From the NCBI RefSeq assembly GCF_027923765.1, contig NZ_AP026709.1:2475501-2539500 (forward strand): DNA of 64,000 nt. The letters run 5' to 3'. This document shows positions 52,949 through 64,000 of the stretch, one piece after another (positions within the stretch are counted from its first letter, which is position 1; every line of letters starts with the position of its first letter). Origin of the DNA: Pseudodesulfovibrio nedwellii (GTDB taxonomy: Bacteria > Desulfobacterota > Desulfovibrionia > Desulfovibrionales > Desulfovibrionaceae). The notes beneath the pieces were generated by a model. It had not been told where the DNA came from and did no database searches. It was given only the letters and a program-made list of their open reading frames with translations. Both the position numbers and the translations under genes were made by a program.

Positions 52949-53542
52949 TTACAGCTCCATATTGAACTGGCCGGGAGCCAACTCATTTTCCAGACATTCG
53001 ATACGATGCAGTCGGTACGCTTCAAGCGGATCTGGATCGTTCGGCATGAACTCCAAACCGGTCAAGGCATAGGCCAGACACTTGAGCACGCCGTTGTGCG
53101 TGACAACTAGGACGGACTTGTCGGGATGTTCCTCGGAAAAATCAATAAGCGCGTCACAGGTACGCATAAGAACATCATTGCGGCTTTCGCCTTTGGGAGG
53201 ACAAAAATCAAAGCCCTTGTATTCCTGCTGTTTCACCTGCTTCCTGATCTGCTTCAAATCTTCCTTGGTCAAACCTGTCCATTCACCCCAATCCTGTTCA
53301 CCGAGCCGAGTGTCTTCATGTATGGGTAACCCAAGCTTTTCATTAATGATAGCGGCTGTTTCCTTTGCCCGTCCAAGAGAACTGGTCAGGATGCATTCAA
53401 GCCCGCCATCGGCCAAAGTTCCGGCCCATTTTCGAACCATCTCACGGCCTTCTTCACTCAGTGAAATATCTTCTGTCCCCTGAATACGAGACTCACGATT
53501 CCAGTCGGTCACCCCGTGACGCATGCAAAAATATGTGGTCAT
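52949..53542 (-). CDS. Histidine phosphatase family protein
   Basis: This 197-aa protein has the branch-1 phosphoglycerate-mutase-like core: CMRHGVTDWNRESRIQG with the RHG nucleophile near residue 8-10, SSLGRAKETA, GEQDWGEWTG, and VVTHNGVLKCLAYAL with the second His. Substrates of this family range from sugar phosphates to alpha-ribazole phosphate. Its position between two glycosyltransferases suggests a sugar-phosphate substrate. It overlaps the GT4 gene by 4 nt. Confidence 0.88.
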   Translation of the reverse strand: MTTYFCMRHGVTDWNRESRIQGTEDISLSEEGREMVRKWAGTLADGGLECILTSSLGRAKETAAIINEKLGLPIHEDTRLGEQDWGEWTGLTKEDLKQIRKQVKQQEYKGFDFCPPKGESRNDVLMRTCDALIDFSEEHPDKSVLVVTHNGVLKCLAYALTGLEFMPNDPDPLEAYRLHRIECLENELAPGQFNMEL

Positions 53543-54654
53543 TGTGTGGCTCCATTGCGCACAATATCTTCCATAATGTGCGTCATTTCTCGATAATTAT
53601 TTTGTGCAGTATGTACGTCCCGAACATATGCGGCGCAGTGCGCTGCCAGTTCGTTTCGCAAAACAGGATTCAAGGCCAACTGCCTGACCCCCGCTGTGAA
53701 ATCTTTATGGGTTGCATTGGTAATCAATCCGGTCTGTCCGTGTGACACCACCATGGGCGCGCCTTCGTCGTCAGTGGCCACCACTGGAAGTCCGCACATC
53801 TGGGCTTCCAGATAGACCATACCCAAGCTTTCCTTCAACCCAGGAAAAGCAAACATGTCACCCGCACTGAAAATGGTTGCGAGTTCCAAACGATCAATCA
53901 TGCCCAAAAAACGTACCCGTTCACCAAGTAATTCTTTTGCCCGTGCTTCCAATTCAGCCCGACACGGTCCGTCACCACCCACGACCAATGTGATATTCTG
54001 ACCTTCGGCAATAAGCTCGGCGCAGGAATCAAACAACCAACGCAATCCTTGTTCCTTGACGCCTGATCGCATCATGGCAACGGTCACGATGACAACAGAA
54101 TCACCGGTCGACCATTTTTTTCGTAACTGAGCACCAGCCACTGTATCCTGTTTAAGTAATCCCTTCGGAAGACCCGGCTGAATGGCGGTATATCGAGACT
54201 GCGAAAGTAATTTGGCGCAACCACGCACATCATTTTTTCGGTTGCAAAAAATATGATCAGCCCGAAGCATGGCCCGTTTGTTCAGCGTATATCCCGACCA
54301 TGTCGCCAGTTTCTTTCCCCGGTTCTCGGCGTAACTCGCCTGAACAATAAAATAGGGAATATTCAAACGATGAGTAGCGGTCGGTCCAAAAACGTCAGGA
54401 ACCTTGTAATATGAGCCAAATGTCAGCCAACAATCCACACCTCGAGCCGCACGAACCATACGGTCCACAGCCAAAAATCCACCGGGCCACAAAGCTGGCT
54501 TGCGATAAATTTCCTTAGCCGGGAAATAAGGGAGAGCAAAAACATCATGCCCCAGTTCACGGAGGGTATCCAAAAGATCACGCGCAATTGTCACGTCGCC
54601 AGAGACAGACGGATTATCAAGCGGCTTGAACGGTGTGCACAAGGCGATCTTCAC
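53539..54654 (-). CDS. Glycosyltransferase family 4 (GT-B)
   Basis: This 371-aa protein has a GT4 C-terminal lobe: LVVGGDGPCRAELEARAKELLGERVRFLGMIDRLELATIFSAGDMFAFPGLKESLGMVYLEAQMCGLPVVATDDEGAPMVV. Its EX7E motif is E(SLGMVYL)E. The N-terminal lobe begins with KIALCTPFKPLDNPSVSGDV. It likely transfers a sugar during lipopolysaccharide or exopolysaccharide assembly. It is the first gene of the operon with the histidine phosphatase and the GT28-like gene. Confidence 0.9.
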   Translation of the reverse strand: MKIALCTPFKPLDNPSVSGDVTIARDLLDTLRELGHDVFALPYFPAKEIYRKPALWPGGFLAVDRMVRAARGVDCWLTFGSYYKVPDVFGPTATHRLNIPYFIVQASYAENRGKKLATWSGYTLNKRAMLRADHIFCNRKNDVRGCAKLLSQSRYTAIQPGLPKGLLKQDTVAGAQLRKKWSTGDSVVIVTVAMMRSGVKEQGLRWLFDSCAELIAEGQNITLVVGGDGPCRAELEARAKELLGERVRFLGMIDRLELATIFSAGDMFAFPGLKESLGMVYLEAQMCGLPVVATDDEGAPMVVSHGQTGLITNATHKDFTAGVRQLALNPVLRNELAAHCAAYVRDVHTAQNNYREMTHIMEDIVRNGATQ

Positions 54655-54721
54655 TGATAACTCTCAAGTTGTGTACTGTAAAAAAACATCAAAGCTGTCT
54701 ATTCAATAATCAGCCATGAAA

Positions 54722-55546
54722 TCAATTTTTCGGTGGAACCAATGGAATTGGTTTCTTCGGCACATCCGGCAAATTTGCCAACCGGGATTCCACGACCCGA
54801 CGGTTCGGATATGTGTCTACGATAGACTCCAGCAATTCTCTTGCCTTGGCATGATTCCGGTCGTTTTCATAGATATCAGCCAACAAAAAGATTGAAAGAG
54901 CACGTGTTTCTTCGGAAACGCCTTCCAAATTCAACAATGATTCAAGAGCATTTTTTGCCTGGGACCAACTGGAAATAAAGCTGTAACTTTGCGCCAATTC
55001 ATACAGGCACTGTGCCTTGTCATCGGTATTTTCTGCACTATCAGCGCAATACTGCAACGTGGCCGCGACCTGACCATAATTGCCCATATCTCGATACAAT
55101 CGTGCCATGCGTAACTGCGTCTGCGTTGTCTTATCAGGAAACTCTGCTGCATGAAGCAAGCATTTTTCAAATGATTCTATTGCTTTGGGTTTATTTCCAA
55201 GTACAGAATACACTTCACCAAGCTGGTACATTATTTTCCAGCCTTCTTCTTGATCATCACCAAGTTCCAGATACATCGCTTCAAGCAAAATCACTGCCCG
55301 GTCATATTCTCCTTTGACCGTCACGGCTATTTCACTCAACCGTTCCCATGCTTCCTTGCGAAAGATTCCTTGTGGTGCGGCCTGCAAATATTGTTCGTAT
55401 TCCTTTTCCGCTTCGAGATAAAATCCCTTGGAATAGGATGTACGAGCTTGCTCAATGTCATCTCCCCCCGGGGTAGGCTCAGTGGAACATCCACTCGCAC
55501 CCATCAGAGATACAAAAAGAAATATTATAAAAAGTAAACGCTTCAT
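54722..55546 (-). CDS. TPR-containing lipoprotein
   Basis: This 274-aa protein starts with a lipoprotein signal (LLFIIFLFVSLMGASGC, Cys at about 20) and has several TPR helical pairs (SYSKGFYLEAEKEYEQYLQAAP, YQLGEVYSVLGNKPKAIESFEKCLL, ARLYRDMGNYGQVAATLQYC, NDRNHAKARELLESIVDTYPNR). It ends in a Pro-rich tail (KKPIPLVPPKN). It resembles the BamD/YbgF-type scaffold lipoproteins of the cell envelope, but with no specific partner visible. The GGGGCGG stretch lies before the ATG. It lies downstream of gyrA but is separated from it by a repeat. Confidence 0.82.
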   Translation of the reverse strand: MKRLLFIIFLFVSLMGASGCSTEPTPGGDDIEQARTSYSKGFYLEAEKEYEQYLQAAPQGIFRKEAWERLSEIAVTVKGEYDRAVILLEAMYLELGDDQEEGWKIMYQLGEVYSVLGNKPKAIESFEKCLLHAAEFPDKTTQTQLRMARLYRDMGNYGQVAATLQYCADSAENTDDKAQCLYELAQSYSFISSWSQAKNALESLLNLEGVSEETRALSIFLLADIYENDRNHAKARELLESIVDTYPNRRVVESRLANLPDVPKKPIPLVPPKN

Positions 55547-55598
55547 ACCGCCCCTTTACAACCACATAAAAAACACCCTCTCACTTTCCCTCAACTTT

Positions 55599-55694
55599 CG
55601 CGAAGCGCGACACAAAGTTATGGAAAGAAGAGGGTATGAGGGTCAGGGGAATGAAATCGATAAACCTCTCAAGATTTTTCGTTTTCATTCCCCT
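55599..55694 (-). repeat. Composite hairpin-plus-tail repeat, copy C
   Basis: AGGGGAATGAAA (55645-55656) and TTTCATTCCCCT (55683-55694) form a perfect 12-bp stem. On the minus strand it is followed by the tail ACCCTCTTCTTTCC and GCGCTTCGCG to 55599. It starts about 21 bp after the gyrA stop, and its layout matches that of copy B. Confidence 0.75.
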
Positions 55695-55715
55695 GCTCGC
55701 CTGCGGCGTCCCCCT

Positions 55716-58163
55716 TTATGATTGTTTTTCAGTGAGTTCTTCGTCGTCATCCATGACCAGGTCGAAACCGGCCACCTTATTGTCGGCATCCATACGCACC
55801 AGGCGCACACCCTGTGTGGCGCGGCCTCGTGTCTGGCTGACTTCCGACACGGACATTCGGATAACCTTGTTCTGCGTGGTGAGCAGAATCACGTCATCGG
55901 ATTCGTTAACCATGCGTGCACTGATGACCTTTCCGGTCTTGTTGGTAAGACGCATGTTCAAGATTCCCTTACCACCACGAGTCTGGCTACGATACTGATC
56001 GATTGATGTCCGCTTACCAAATCCGCCTTCGGATACCGTCAGCAGTTGATCGCGGTCAACATCACCAGTAACAACACACGCCACAACTTCATCGTTGGGC
56101 CTAAGTGCCATACCTTTGACGCCTGCGGTGGCGCGACCCATAGGCCGAGCGTCGTTGATATTGAACCGGATAGCGGAACCCTCACGGCTCGCGAGGATAC
56201 AATCCACATCCCGATCCAATTCACGAACGGTCATGAGTTCGTCATTATCACGCAAATTCACAGCCCTGATGCCGGTCGTGCGGCAATTGGCATACAACCC
56301 GATGGAGGAACGCTTGATCATGCCCTTCTTGGTCACGAACAGGAAGAACCTGTCATCATCGAATTCACGCAGCGACAAGCACGTTGCGATATGCTCATCC
56401 TTTTCCAGTGGCAGCAAGTTGTTCACATGCCCACCCTTGGCGTAACGGCTGCCTTCAGGCACCTGATGGACCTTGATCTTGAACATCTTACCGAAGTTCG
56501 TGAACAGGACCAGATGCTGATGATTGGTAGTCAACATGAAGGTGTGGATAAAATCGCCGTCACCGGTCTGAACACCAGCAATTCCCTTACCGCCACGTCG
56601 CTGTGCCGTGTAGTTGGACAGCGGAGTACGCTTGATATAACCGCGTCTGGACAGGGTGATAACAGTTTCTTCATCAGGAATGAGATCTTCGATATCAATA
56701 GAATCGAGGTCTGCCAGGAGCAATTCGGACTTACGCGGTGTGGCGTAATTTTCCTTAATCTCGGTCAATTCGTCACGAATGACACCTTTCAAAACTTCTT
56801 CGTTATCAAGAATAGACCTGAAGTATTCAATTCTCTTCATCAGCTCGGCCAGTTCTTCAAGCAGTTTGTCCTGCTCCAAACCAGTAAGCTTCTGGAGACG
56901 CATATCCAAAATGGCCTTAGCCTGAATCTCAGACAACTCGAAGCGGTCCATAAGAGAATTACGGGCTTCTTCAGGCGATTGGGATGCGCGAATGAGTTTG
57001 ACAACTTCGTCGATGTTATCAAGAGCGATGTGTAAACCTTCCAGAATGTGGACGCGCTTTTCACACTTATCGAGATCAAACTTGGTCCGACGGATAATCA
57101 CCTCACGGCGATGATCCAAAAAGTATTTGAGTACTTCTTTCAAATTCAACAGCATGGGACGTTTACCAACAACAGCCATCATATTGATGCCGAAACTGGT
57201 TTCCAACGGGGTGAATTTGTAGAGAGAATTAATAATGATGTCGGCGATGGCACCGCGTTTCAGATCAAGGACGATACGAATACCGGTACGATCTGATTCA
57301 TCACGCAGGTCGGAAACACCATCGACCTTTTTATCATGCACCAGCTGGGCAATCTTCTCGACCAGCGTGGATTTGTTGAGAGCAAAAGGGATCTCCTTGA
57401 TCACGATCCGCTCTTTCTTCCCCTTATTGGCTTCTTCCTTTTCCACAATACCACGGATTTTGATAGAACCACGACCAGTGGTGTAGGCATCAATCAATCC
57501 CTGGCCACCGAATACGGTACCGCCAGTCGGGAAATCTGGACCTTTCACAAATTCCATCATGGATTCAACAGAACAATCCGGATTGTCCAAGATATGTACA
57601 CAACCGTCGATAAGCTCGCTCAAATTGTGAGGTGGAATGTTGGTTGCCATACCGACAGCAATACCAGTGGTACCGTTCAATAAGAGGTTCGGCACCTTGG
57701 TGGGCAGGACAGACGGCTCCTGCATTGTGTTGTCGTAGTTGGGATTGAAATCAACAGTCTGCTTTTCGATGTCGCCGAGAAACTCGCCGCACAACTTGGC
57801 CATGCGAACTTCAGTATAACGCATTGCAGCCGCAGAATCGCCGTCAATGGAACCGAAGTTACCCTGACCATCCACCAGCATGTCGCGCATAGAGAAATCC
57901 TGGGCCATACGGACCAAGGCATCATATACTGCGGAGTCACCATGCGGATGGTATTTACCGATGACGTCACCGACCACACGAGCAGATTTCTTGTAAGCGC
58001 GATTGTGGTAGTTGCCGAGGTCGTGCATGGCGAATAAAATACGCCTATGCACGGGTTTTAACCCGTCACGCACATCCGGGATGGCGCGTCCTATGATGAC
58101 AGAGAGGGAATACTCAAGATAACTTTTCTTGAGTTCACTTTCGATGGTAATCGTATCACTCAT
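55716..58163 (-). CDS. gyrA: DNA gyrase subunit A
   Basis: This 815-aa subunit breaks and rejoins DNA during negative supercoiling. [76 protein letters not shown] holds the quinolone-resistance region. [13 protein letters not shown] contains the catalytic Tyr near residue 117, followed by GLPTKVPN-type sequence. The C-terminal wheel repeats include the GyrA-box RRGGKGI (in [13 protein letters not shown]), with another blade motif [12 protein letters not shown]. It lies 15 nt downstream of gyrB. Confidence 0.98.
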   Translation of the reverse strand: MSDTITIESELKKSYLEYSLSVIIGRAIPDVRDGLKPVHRRILFAMHDLGNYHNRAYKKSARVVGDVIGKYHPHGDSAVYDALVRMAQDFSMRDMLVDGQGNFGSIDGDSAAAMRYTEVRMAKLCGEFLGDIEKQTVDFNPNYDNTMQEPSVLPTKVPNLLLNGTTGIAVGMATNIPPHNLSELIDGCVHILDNPDCSVESMMEFVKGPDFPTGGTVFGGQGLIDAYTTGRGSIKIRGIVEKEEANKGKKERIVIKEIPFALNKSTLVEKIAQLVHDKKVDGVSDLRDESDRTGIRIVLDLKRGAIADIIINSLYKFTPLETSFGINMMAVVGKRPMLLNLKEVLKYFLDHRREVIIRRTKFDLDKCEKRVHILEGLHIALDNIDEVVKLIRASQSPEEARNSLMDRFELSEIQAKAILDMRLQKLTGLEQDKLLEELAELMKRIEYFRSILDNEEVLKGVIRDELTEIKENYATPRKSELLLADLDSIDIEDLIPDEETVITLSRRGYIKRTPLSNYTAQRRGGKGIAGVQTGDGDFIHTFMLTTNHQHLVLFTNFGKMFKIKVHQVPEGSRYAKGGHVNNLLPLEKDEHIATCLSLREFDDDRFFLFVTKKGMIKRSSIGLYANCRTTGIRAVNLRDNDELMTVRELDRDVDCILASREGSAIRFNINDARPMGRATAGVKGMALRPNDEVVACVVTGDVDRDQLLTVSEGGFGKRTSIDQYRSQTRGGKGILNMRLTNKTGKVISARMVNESDDVILLTTQNKVIRMSVSEVSQTRGRATQGVRLVRMDADNKVAGFDLVMDDDEELTEKQS

Positions 58164-58178
58164 TCGTTTGCCTCAAAA

Positions 58179-60575
<2,397 letters not shown>

Positions 60576-61745
60576 TTATGCGTTTTCCTCTGTGTAGTAA
60601 GTCTCTTCCTGGATCATCATGGGCATGACAATCACCTGATAGTCCTTGTCGTCCACACCGGTCAGACCACAAGGGGCTTCAGTACCAGTCAATGTGAACT
60701 TCACGGTATCGGAATTGAAATGGTTCAGGATCTCAATGAGATTCCTGGTTGGAAAGGCGATACGCTGCATGTCGCCGTTAAATGTGGCATTAATAGATTC
60801 CCGAGCGGTCCCTGTTTCCTGTCCTTGAGCAGAGATAGTCACTTCGGACCCATCAAAAGAGAAGTAGGCGCACCGGTTGGAATCGGTGTTGAACAGGGCT
60901 ACGCGAGACAAGGCATCCACCAGATCCAGTCTGTTTACTTCCAGAGTCGATACGGAATCATCACCCAACTTCGCCAGGAAGTTGTTGTAATTCGGGTACT
61001 GGTAATAAGACAACGGCAACGTAAAAGTTTCCCGTTTGTCGCCCGTACGGAAGAACAGACGCTTGTCAGAAATGGCCAACTCGATTTCATCAGCGGTCAG
61101 CCACTTTTTCAACTCAGTAAGGTATTTCTTCTGGATGAGGATACCGTCTTCGGGAAGCATGGCGTAAATATCATCGTTTACAAAGTTGAGCATGGAAAAT
61201 TGATGGCCGTTCAGACCACAGACTTCAACTTTCTTCTCACCCATGACTTCGCGCGGTGCCATATAAATACAAGCAATAGCTTCCATGGAATCTTCATCAG
61301 AAATACAGAAGGAGATCTTGTCGATGATCTCATGTAGGAAATCACCGGACCAGAAGACCGTTCCATTTTCAGGAAAACTGGAGAACTTCTGAAACCATTC
61401 TGGATCATTCACTGGGAATTTGTATTTTCTTGCTTTCTGTTCCACCAGGACATTCTGATTTTCTTCGTCCGTATGGATAGTCAGTTCTCCCTGACCGCTT
61501 TTGAGTTGCTTGACCAGATCATAGAATGCACGGCCTTGAACACCGGCAAGACCTTCACCCTCCAAGGTGGCCGGATAGGAACCCATGAACTCAAGATTGG
61601 AGTCCGTGCTCATGATATTCAAATTTCCATCTTCGCATTGTAACCAGATAGTGCGAAGGAATGCGGCGCCTGTTTTGGCCGGAATAATGTTGGCCGACTT
61701 CTGGAGTCCTTCAATGATTTCATCTCTGTTCACTTTCAGAAACAT
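60576..61745 (-). CDS. dnaN: DNA polymerase III beta subunit (sliding clamp)
   Basis: This 389-aa protein is the ring-shaped clamp that holds polymerase III on DNA. It contains MFLKVNRDEIIEGLQKSANIIPAKT and TDSNLEFMGSYPATLEGEG at the start. It ends with NFNSDTVKFTLTGTEAPCGLTGVDDKDYQVIVMPMMI, the third-domain sequence that forms the protein-binding pocket. The length (about 366-390 expected) is normal. Usual start MFLKVNR. It is between dnaA and gyrB, all transcribed leftward. Confidence 0.97.
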   Translation of the reverse strand: MFLKVNRDEIIEGLQKSANIIPAKTGAAFLRTIWLQCEDGNLNIMSTDSNLEFMGSYPATLEGEGLAGVQGRAFYDLVKQLKSGQGELTIHTDEENQNVLVEQKARKYKFPVNDPEWFQKFSSFPENGTVFWSGDFLHEIIDKISFCISDEDSMEAIACIYMAPREVMGEKKVEVCGLNGHQFSMLNFVNDDIYAMLPEDGILIQKKYLTELKKWLTADEIELAISDKRLFFRTGDKRETFTLPLSYYQYPNYNNFLAKLGDDSVSTLEVNRLDLVDALSRVALFNTDSNRCAYFSFDGSEVTISAQGQETGTARESINATFNGDMQRIAFPTRNLIEILNHFNSDTVKFTLTGTEAPCGLTGVDDKDYQVIVMPMMIQEETYYTEENA

Positions 61746-61895
61746 AAATAATATCTCCTTTATTGTGATTTATTAGGTCGGTTCCTTTGTTCCTAAGTAG
61801 TCTAACATGCGTAAATATTATGTTTTTTTACGCACACTCACTGTGTCTAATTTGGAACCTTTTTTTCGTAAAATGCTCTCAATTCACGTTTGTCA

Positions 61896-63191
61896 CTACA
61901 TGCGACATTTATTCTTCAACGTTTTCAACAGTTGTTTCAATTCAAAGTCATCTTCCTGTAATTGTTCGATTTTTTTTACCGAATAAAGGACTGTCGAGTG
62001 ATCTTTTCCTCCAAACGTCCTTCCTAAAGCCGGATAGGATATACTGAGCATCTGACGGCAAAGATACATGGCAACCTGACGGGCTTGAGCAATATGCTGG
62101 TGCCGTTTGGTGCCGATAAGGTCTTTGACGTGGATGTTGAAATGTTCGGAAACCACGCTGAGAATTTTTTTTGGTGTAAGATCGTCCGTGGTTTTTTCCT
62201 CGGTGTTTGCGAGGATATGTTCAAAGTCTTTTTGTGTGAGATTCTGTTTAACCAATTCCTTGAAGGCGAACAGCTTGAGCAGAATACCCTGCAAGTAGCG
62301 AAAATCAGTGAATCGCTGCGCCAAGGTCAGAATTTGATCCTTGGTAAGGGTCAAACGTTTTGCACGCGCCTGACGCTGAATATAGCCCACTCTGATTTCA
62401 AGATCAGGTTCTTTCAGAGTGACGATAAGTCCCCATCCAAGCCTGGATTGCAGGCTGTCATCAAGAAAGTCGTAACTGGTTACCTTTTCACGGCAAGCTA
62501 ATACCATTTGCTTTTTATTGTCGTAAAAGTGGTTGAAAATATTAACGAGTTCCTGTTGGAAATGAGGATGTTCCTTAATTTTCTGAAAGTCATCAATGAA
62601 CAGGAAATCATATTCGAATAGATAATTTCTGGCTTTGAACGGGTCACCTTTGAATCGTATCGAGTACAGTGAATTTAGTTCATCCATGGATCCCATGAAG
62701 ACTGTGGAATAATCAGTTTTTTTACTGATTTCATTTCCTACGGATTTGAGCAGGTGTGTTTTACCCGAACCACCTGGACCGCAGATAATGAACGGATTGA
62801 ACAATGATCCGGTCTGCTTGGAAACTTCTTTGGCCGAAGCGATGGGAAAGTAGTTTTTCTTGTTGATCAGAAAGGTGTCAAAGGTAAATTCCTGACCAAA
62901 CGGGAAGTCGATGCGTTTAACGACATCGGCAACCTGTACACCTTTAGGCTTGTCGGATGACTCACTGTCCCTGTAACTGACGAGATAGCCGTTTCCAAAG
63001 AACAGGTTGAGCTGGGCTTCAAACTTGTCTTGAATGTCAGTTTCGAACCATTTTGCAAAAAAAGTATGAGGAAATCCCACAGTCAGTCTTTTGTTTTCCT
63101 CTGAATACTCAAATTCAAGAGGATCAAACCAACGCTTGAGATCATCATCCGAGCATGTTTGAAGGAGATGTTGACGAAGTGGCTCTTTCAC
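61896..63191 (-). CDS. dnaA: Chromosomal replication initiator DnaA
   Basis: This 431-aa protein melts the origin. It has a short domain I/II (about 1-95), then the AAA+ domain with Walker A GPGGSGKTHL at 138-147, Walker B FLFIDDFQ near 197 and LQSRLGWGLIVTLKEPDLEIRVGYIQRQA. Domain IV is the DNA-binding helix-turn-helix: HIAQARQVAMYLCRQMLSISYPALGRTFGGKDHSTVLYSVKKIE. The protein is slightly short, with divergent sensor I (LACREK in place of the usual SDRPP). The start is GTG at 63191; the ribosome binding site is weak. It is divergent from the gene at 63637. Confidence 0.97.
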   Translation of the reverse strand: MKEPLRQHLLQTCSDDDLKRWFDPLEFEYSEENKRLTVGFPHTFFAKWFETDIQDKFEAQLNLFFGNGYLVSYRDSESSDKPKGVQVADVVKRIDFPFGQEFTFDTFLINKKNYFPIASAKEVSKQTGSLFNPFIICGPGGSGKTHLLKSVGNEISKKTDYSTVFMGSMDELNSLYSIRFKGDPFKARNYLFEYDFLFIDDFQKIKEHPHFQQELVNIFNHFYDNKKQMVLACREKVTSYDFLDDSLQSRLGWGLIVTLKEPDLEIRVGYIQRQARAKRLTLTKDQILTLAQRFTDFRYLQGILLKLFAFKELVKQNLTQKDFEHILANTEEKTTDDLTPKKILSVVSEHFNIHVKDLIGTKRHQHIAQARQVAMYLCRQMLSISYPALGRTFGGKDHSTVLYSVKKIEQLQEDDFELKQLLKTLKNKCRM

Positions 63192-63636
63192 TGTGTGGTC
63201 TTTTTGTTAAGTGTCTATTTTTATACGTTGAAATTATTATTCGATGGAATTTTAAATGAGAGTCTAAAAAAAACCTCGAAATTTCTTAGGATCTATACAT
63301 TATAATATAGCTAAAGCCAAGCTTTTCAGCCCGTATTAAGGGGAAAAACAGGCTGTTTTCCCCCACTTTTCCGTCCAATGTGTCTTACTTGTTGAAAACA
63401 TGGTTTTCCCATGGTGTATCCTGTTTTATTTCCCACCAAAAAGAGTAATTTTTTATGTTGTGAAAAATACAGATCAACAACGGTGTTTTCCTTCGGGCAA
63501 AATTCGATTACAAGTGGTGAACCAATAACCATGATTCTCCCTGCGACAAATGTCGTCGAGATATAAAGTTCAGGAGGGGGGGCAGGGGTGTAATTCCAAT
63601 CCACAGTGGTTCCCTGGCCACCGGAGGCAATGACAT
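63192..63636. other. Probable origin of replication (oriC) between dnaA and the DUF39 gene
   Basis: This 445-bp AT-rich gap has a strong TATAAT-containing region near 63300 and repeated TTTTCC strings (near 63347, 63367, 63402, 63487). TTTTTCACA on the minus strand at 63459-63467 fits the DnaA-box consensus TTWTNCACA; TTTTCAACA at 63390-63398 has one mismatch. GGGGAAAAACAG/CTGTTTTCCCC near 63339-63359 is a near-perfect inverted repeat. Position beside dnaA-dnaN-gyrB-gyrA supports oriC. The boxes are few, so a bipartite origin with the dnaA-dnaN gap is possible. Confidence 0.5.
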
Positions 63637-64000
63637 ATGGCACAGTTTGAAGTGAATAAAACGGTCAAAGAGATTAACGAACGAATTCGTAAAGGCAAGG
63701 CCGTGGTGGTCAATGCCGAAGAAATGATTGCGATCGTGAAGAAGGAAGGCAAGGTCAAGGCAGCCCAGGAAGTGGATATTGTCACGACTGGAACCTTTTC
63801 TCCGATGTGTTCGTCAGGCTTGCTTTTTAATATAGGTCAGCAACCGCCGGTAATGAGAGTTTCCAAGCTTTGGCTGAATAACGTTCTTTGCTACTCAGGC
63901 ATTGCCGCTGTAGACGCGTATTTAGGGGCCACAGAGGCTTCTGAAGACGATCCCCTTAACAAGGTTCATCCTGGCCGCTTTTCGTACGGTGGAGCGCATG
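63637..64000 (+). CDS. DUF39/HcyBio homocysteine biosynthesis protein, 3' truncated by window edge
   Basis: The first 121 residues are visible. IVTTGTFSPMCSSGLLFNIG near 50-69 is the HcyBio (DUF39) signature with the conserved cysteine. VSKLWLNNVLCYSGIAAVDAYLGATEASEDDPLN and PGRFSYGGAH follow. The family inserts sulfur into aspartate semialdehyde to make homocysteine in anaerobes and methanogens, with ferredoxin-type proteins as partners. GGAGG is 9 nt before the ATG. An earlier ATG at 63630 is out of frame and stops at once. The frame stays open to the end of the window. Confidence 0.88.
   Translation, partial: MAQFEVNKTVKEINERIRKGKAVVVNAEEMIAIVKKEGKVKAAQEVDIVTTGTFSPMCSSGLLFNIGQQPPVMRVSKLWLNNVLCYSGIAAVDAYLGATEASEDDPLNKVHPGRFSYGGAH

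Noticed and set aside
61746-61895. Main oriC between dnaA and dnaN
   Set aside because: The gap is short and holds only a one-mismatch DnaA box (TGTGTCTAA); the larger gap on the other side of dnaA is a better candidate, though a bipartite origin remains possible.

Overview
The window looks like a chromosomal segment of a sulfate-reducing deltaproteobacterium of the Desulfovibrio/Pseudodesulfovibrio type. I infer this from the gyrA-gyrB-dnaN-dnaA block, the four-subunit ferredoxin-dependent 2-oxoacid oxidoreductase, rubrerythrin, the DUF39 homocysteine-biosynthesis gene beside dnaA, and the many signalling proteins. GC content is moderate. I see no rRNA, tRNA, CRISPR array, complete insertion sequence or prophage.

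Layout. 1-9.7 kb (mostly +): the end of a hybrid histidine kinase, an HD-GYP protein, a tRNA-dihydrouridine synthase, a cyclase-family hydrolase, mobA (-), an alpha/beta hydrolase with a DUF2784 membrane protein, an 88-aa protein, a 690-bp gap that probably encodes a terminated small RNA, a GGDEF protein and a periplasmic binding-type protein. 9.9-25.6 kb (mostly -): a chemoreceptor with an extra C-terminal Cache-like domain, a diadenylate-cyclase-like protein with a small membrane partner, a VOC-KdsC fusion, a tetR-MFP-RND efflux operon, a second tetR with DUF2867, an orphan MacB-type permease, a DUF3431 protein, and a MATE exporter divergent from a MarR regulator. 25.8-38 kb: an HTH protein with a partner, 6-phosphofructokinase, heptose kinase, parB and parA with two perfect parS sites, a nucleotide-sugar epimerase, coaBC with neighbours, and queA. 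38.3-40.9 kb: korDABC. 41-44 kb: an RHS core fragment and a gspL-M-N-like trio. 44-47.4 kb: purE, purD, rubrerythrin, a 54-aa protein and interspersed repeats. 47.6-55.5 kb: two convergent LysR paralogues, a 52-aa membrane protein, fabI with a GGDEF response regulator, a glycosyltransferase/phosphatase operon and a TPR lipoprotein. 55.7-64 kb: gyrA, gyrB, dnaN, dnaA, a likely oriC gap and the start of the DUF39 gene.

Themes. Second-messenger signalling is dense: two GGDEF proteins, one HD-GYP and one DAC-domain protein. Chromosome replication and partition genes lie within about 33 kb of each other. Efflux loci are regulated by adjacent TetR and MarR genes.

The least explained items are: two 121-bp ERIC-like palindromic repeats; a composite repeat made of a variable hairpin plus a conserved tail; the DAC protein with a degenerate second motif; the VOC-KdsC fusion; the 6.85-7.24 kb structured gap; and a perfect 18-bp inverted repeat at 21.8 kb.
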